Shown here piece after piece: positions 5,963-7,061 of a DNA stretch of 7,061 nucleotides. The notes beneath the pieces were generated by a model. The model did not search any database and had not been told where the DNA came from. It saw only the letters and a program-made list of their open reading frames with translations. Where the stretch lies: positions 1 through 7,061 of the forward strand of contig JAAFHJ010000254.1 in the NCBI GenBank assembly GCA_013298325.1, written 5' to 3'. The stretch's first letter is position 1. Each line of letters starts with the position of its first letter. Position numbers and translations under genes: made by a program. This stretch comes from Myxococcales bacterium (GTDB taxonomy: Bacteria; Myxococcota_A; Polyangia; Polyangiales; Polyangiaceae).

Positions 5963-7061
5963 TCAATTCCGTTCGAGACCGGCCACGCGCGGCGTGCCAT
6001 CTGCTTGCTCGTAGTAGTGGACACGCAGCGCTCCTTGGGACCAACCATCGGCGATTTCAAGAACCCGATAGCGAACTTGGGCATCGGGCGGCGCCGAAAC
6101 GGCAGGAGAGAGCGTGCGCGGAACCGCGACGCAGAGTTGCGTCCCGGCGCGGCGAACGGCGAGCGGGCGCGTCGACGCGGCGTCGTGGAGAGTGGCTGCA
6201 GGATGCAACTGTTCGTCGCCCGCAATCCCCGAAGCGAGCGCGAGGTCGTCGGTGCAGAGGTCGCTCCCGGCGACGGTGGGGACGTCCAACGGGGCGAGTT
6301 TTGCGAGGTAGCGTTGGAGAATGCGGGTGCGTCGCTCCCAGAGGGCATCGAGGAGATACTTTGTTTGTTTCGGATCGGTAAAATCACCTTCTCCAACCGC
6401 TGCAGCGAGGTGATGCTTCTCGAAGCGGGCAAGAATGCGCGCAAACCAGGCGCCGTCAGCTTCCTGCATGCGGCCAAAGGCGGGGTTCGGGTAACCGCCA
6501 TGCCAAGCTTCGGGGTCGAAGTCGGTCGCGCGAAAATAGCCAAAAATCGTATCGGGATACGGCTTCGTGGTCGTGTCCCAGGGACGCCGAACGAGCCCGA
6601 GCGTGAGGAAGTCGGTCCCGATGGCGGGGGCGTCGAAGTAATAAGCGTAGTTGAGTCGCCAGGTAATCGAGGGCCACGCCCACTGACTGCCAAAACAATC
6701 GCCCAAATCAATGTAGTAATGCCGCGCAGCCCCCTTCTTGGGGTCGGCGGCATCGGGGAGCCAGATCGCCATCGAGTTCTGCTCGCGGGAGTCGAAGTGA
6801 TCGAGCCAAGCCGCCATGAGGCGCGCGCCGCGGAGGTCTCGGCGGTCTTCGTGGGGGACGACGTCCGACGGGTCGTCGTCTTTCGTCCCCTCGTAGGTGA
6901 ACGGTCCGAGGGGGCGGCCGTCGAGCCACCGGGACGCAACGAAGCGTACACGGGCTCCTGTTGAAGTGGGCCCGCCGTCTCTCGCGACGCCGCTCCCAGC
7001 AATTTCGCTGGCGGTCGCGAACGGACGGGCTCCTGTTGAAGTGGGCCCGCCGTCTCTCGCG
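5963..7061 (-). CDS. Conserved hypothetical protein with kinase-fold-like HxDxxxxN and DLG motifs, 5'-truncated
   Basis: The frame is open from the window edge (first full codon 7058-7060) to the TGA at 5963-5965, giving 365 residues. No ATG, GTG or TTG lies in frame upstream of the ATG at 6817, and clear protein sequence (VRFVASRWLDGRPLGPF, then DDPSDVVPHEDRRDLRG) precedes that ATG, so it is internal and the true start lies outside. Just after it come HFDSREQN (bases 6776-6799), matching the HxDxxxxN of protein-kinase-like catalytic loops, and IDLGDCFG (about 6689-6712), matching the following metal-binding DFG-type site with a PI3-kinase-like FG after it. The C-terminal half is Trp/Tyr-rich at first (about residues 124-160), then ordinary. 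No signal peptide or TM helix is seen in the visible part. Kinase-like fold is inference; I recall similar conserved hypothetical proteins in soil bacteria but no assigned function. It is the first visible gene of the four-gene minus-strand cluster, 3 nt before the MFS gene. Confidence 0.82.
   Translation of the reverse strand, partial: ARDGGPTSTGARPFATASEIAGSGVARDGGPTSTGARVRFVASRWLDGRPLGPFTYEGTKDDDPSDVVPHEDRRDLRGARLMAAWLDHFDSREQNSMAIWLPDAADPKKGAARHYYIDLGDCFGSQWAWPSITWRLNYAYYFDAPAIGTDFLTLGLVRRPWDTTTKPYPDTIFGYFRATDFDPEAWHGGYPNPAFGRMQEADGAWFARILARFEKHHLAAAVGEGDFTDPKQTKYLLDALWERRTRILQRYLAKLAPLDVPTVAGSDLCTDDLALASGIAGDEQLHPAATLHDAASTRPLAVRRAGTQLCVAVPRTLSPAVSAPPDAQVRYRVLEIADGWSQGALRVHYYEQADGTPRVAGLERN
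6950..6986. repeat. 37-bp direct repeat, copy 1
   Basis: Bases 6950-6986 are identical to 7025-7061, at a distance of 75 bp. Since 75 is a multiple of three, both copies read in the same frame in the minus-strand gene and encode ARDGGPTSTGAR. Confidence 0.95.
6982..7020. repeat. Imperfect hairpin between the two direct-repeat copies
   Basis: Outer arms TCGCGAC (6982-6988) and GTCGCGA (7014-7020) and inner arms CCAGC (6996-7000) and GCTGG (7007-7011) around AATTTC form a bulged stem. It overlaps the last 5 bases of copy 1 of the direct repeat and otherwise fills the spacer before copy 2. It may be part of a longer repeat unit. Confidence 0.55.
7025..7061. repeat. 37-bp direct repeat, copy 2, ending at the last base of the window
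   Basis: Exact copy of 6950-6986. Its right edge coincides with the end of the sequence, so the repeat may be longer than can be seen. A break exactly here fits a contig end caused by a repeat. Confidence 0.95.

Noticed and set aside
5144..6964. A 606-codon open frame on the plus strand opposite the MFS and kinase-like genes
   Set aside because: It is antisense to two convincing genes, is extremely rich in Arg, Glu, Ala and Gly, and shows no domain motif. Long antisense frames are expected opposite GC-rich coding DNA.
5956..7002. A 348-codon minus-strand frame overlapping the kinase-like gene, with AGGAG just before a GTG at about 6952
   Set aside because: The product is Arg/Ser/Pro-rich and lacks conserved motifs, while the chosen frame carries HxDxxxxN, DLG and the DDPSDVVPHE block and runs through the same region. 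The AGGAG-to-GTG spacing of 3 nt is also too short.

Overview
The window is GC-rich and densely coded, with short gaps, overlapping start and stop codons, Ala/Pro-rich linkers in exported proteins and several lineage-type hypothetical proteins. This suggests a myxobacterium-like organism (Myxococcota, Polyangia type). That is inference from style, not from a marker gene. No rRNA, tRNA, CRISPR array, transposase or phage gene is visible.

Left part (1-1643): the 3' end of an FAD-linked D-2-hydroxyacid dehydrogenase (plus strand; D-2-hydroxyglutarate dehydrogenase/GlcD type) converges on a complete serA (minus strand; D-3-phosphoglycerate dehydrogenase of the short, ACT-containing E. coli type). 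A strong hairpin lies between their stop codons. The pair makes biochemical sense: E. coli-type SerA can make D-2-hydroxyglutarate from 2-oxoglutarate, and the flavoenzyme oxidises it back.

Middle (1739-3561, plus strand): two overlapping genes diverge from serA. The first encodes a zinc-ribbon, two-TM, winged-helix-like membrane protein. The second encodes a predicted lipoprotein with an HExxH metallopeptidase signature. Their 4-bp stop/start overlap points to one operon.

Right part (3530-7061, minus strand): four genes run in the same direction. In transcription order they are a 5'-truncated protein of unknown family with kinase-fold-like motifs, an MFS exporter, a small VanZ-like membrane protein and a secreted six-cysteine protein. 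Junctions are a 3-nt gap, a 49-nt gap and a 4-bp ATGA overlap, so they are probably an operon. The last gene converges on the lipoprotein gene and overlaps its 3' end by 32 bp.

The right edge holds a 37-bp exact direct repeat with a 75-bp period. Its second copy ends exactly at the last base, which suggests a tandem repeat or an assembly break. The candidates for something new are the kinase-like protein in its four-gene cassette and the anchored metallopeptidase with its membrane zinc-ribbon partner. No recognised defence or mobile system is present.
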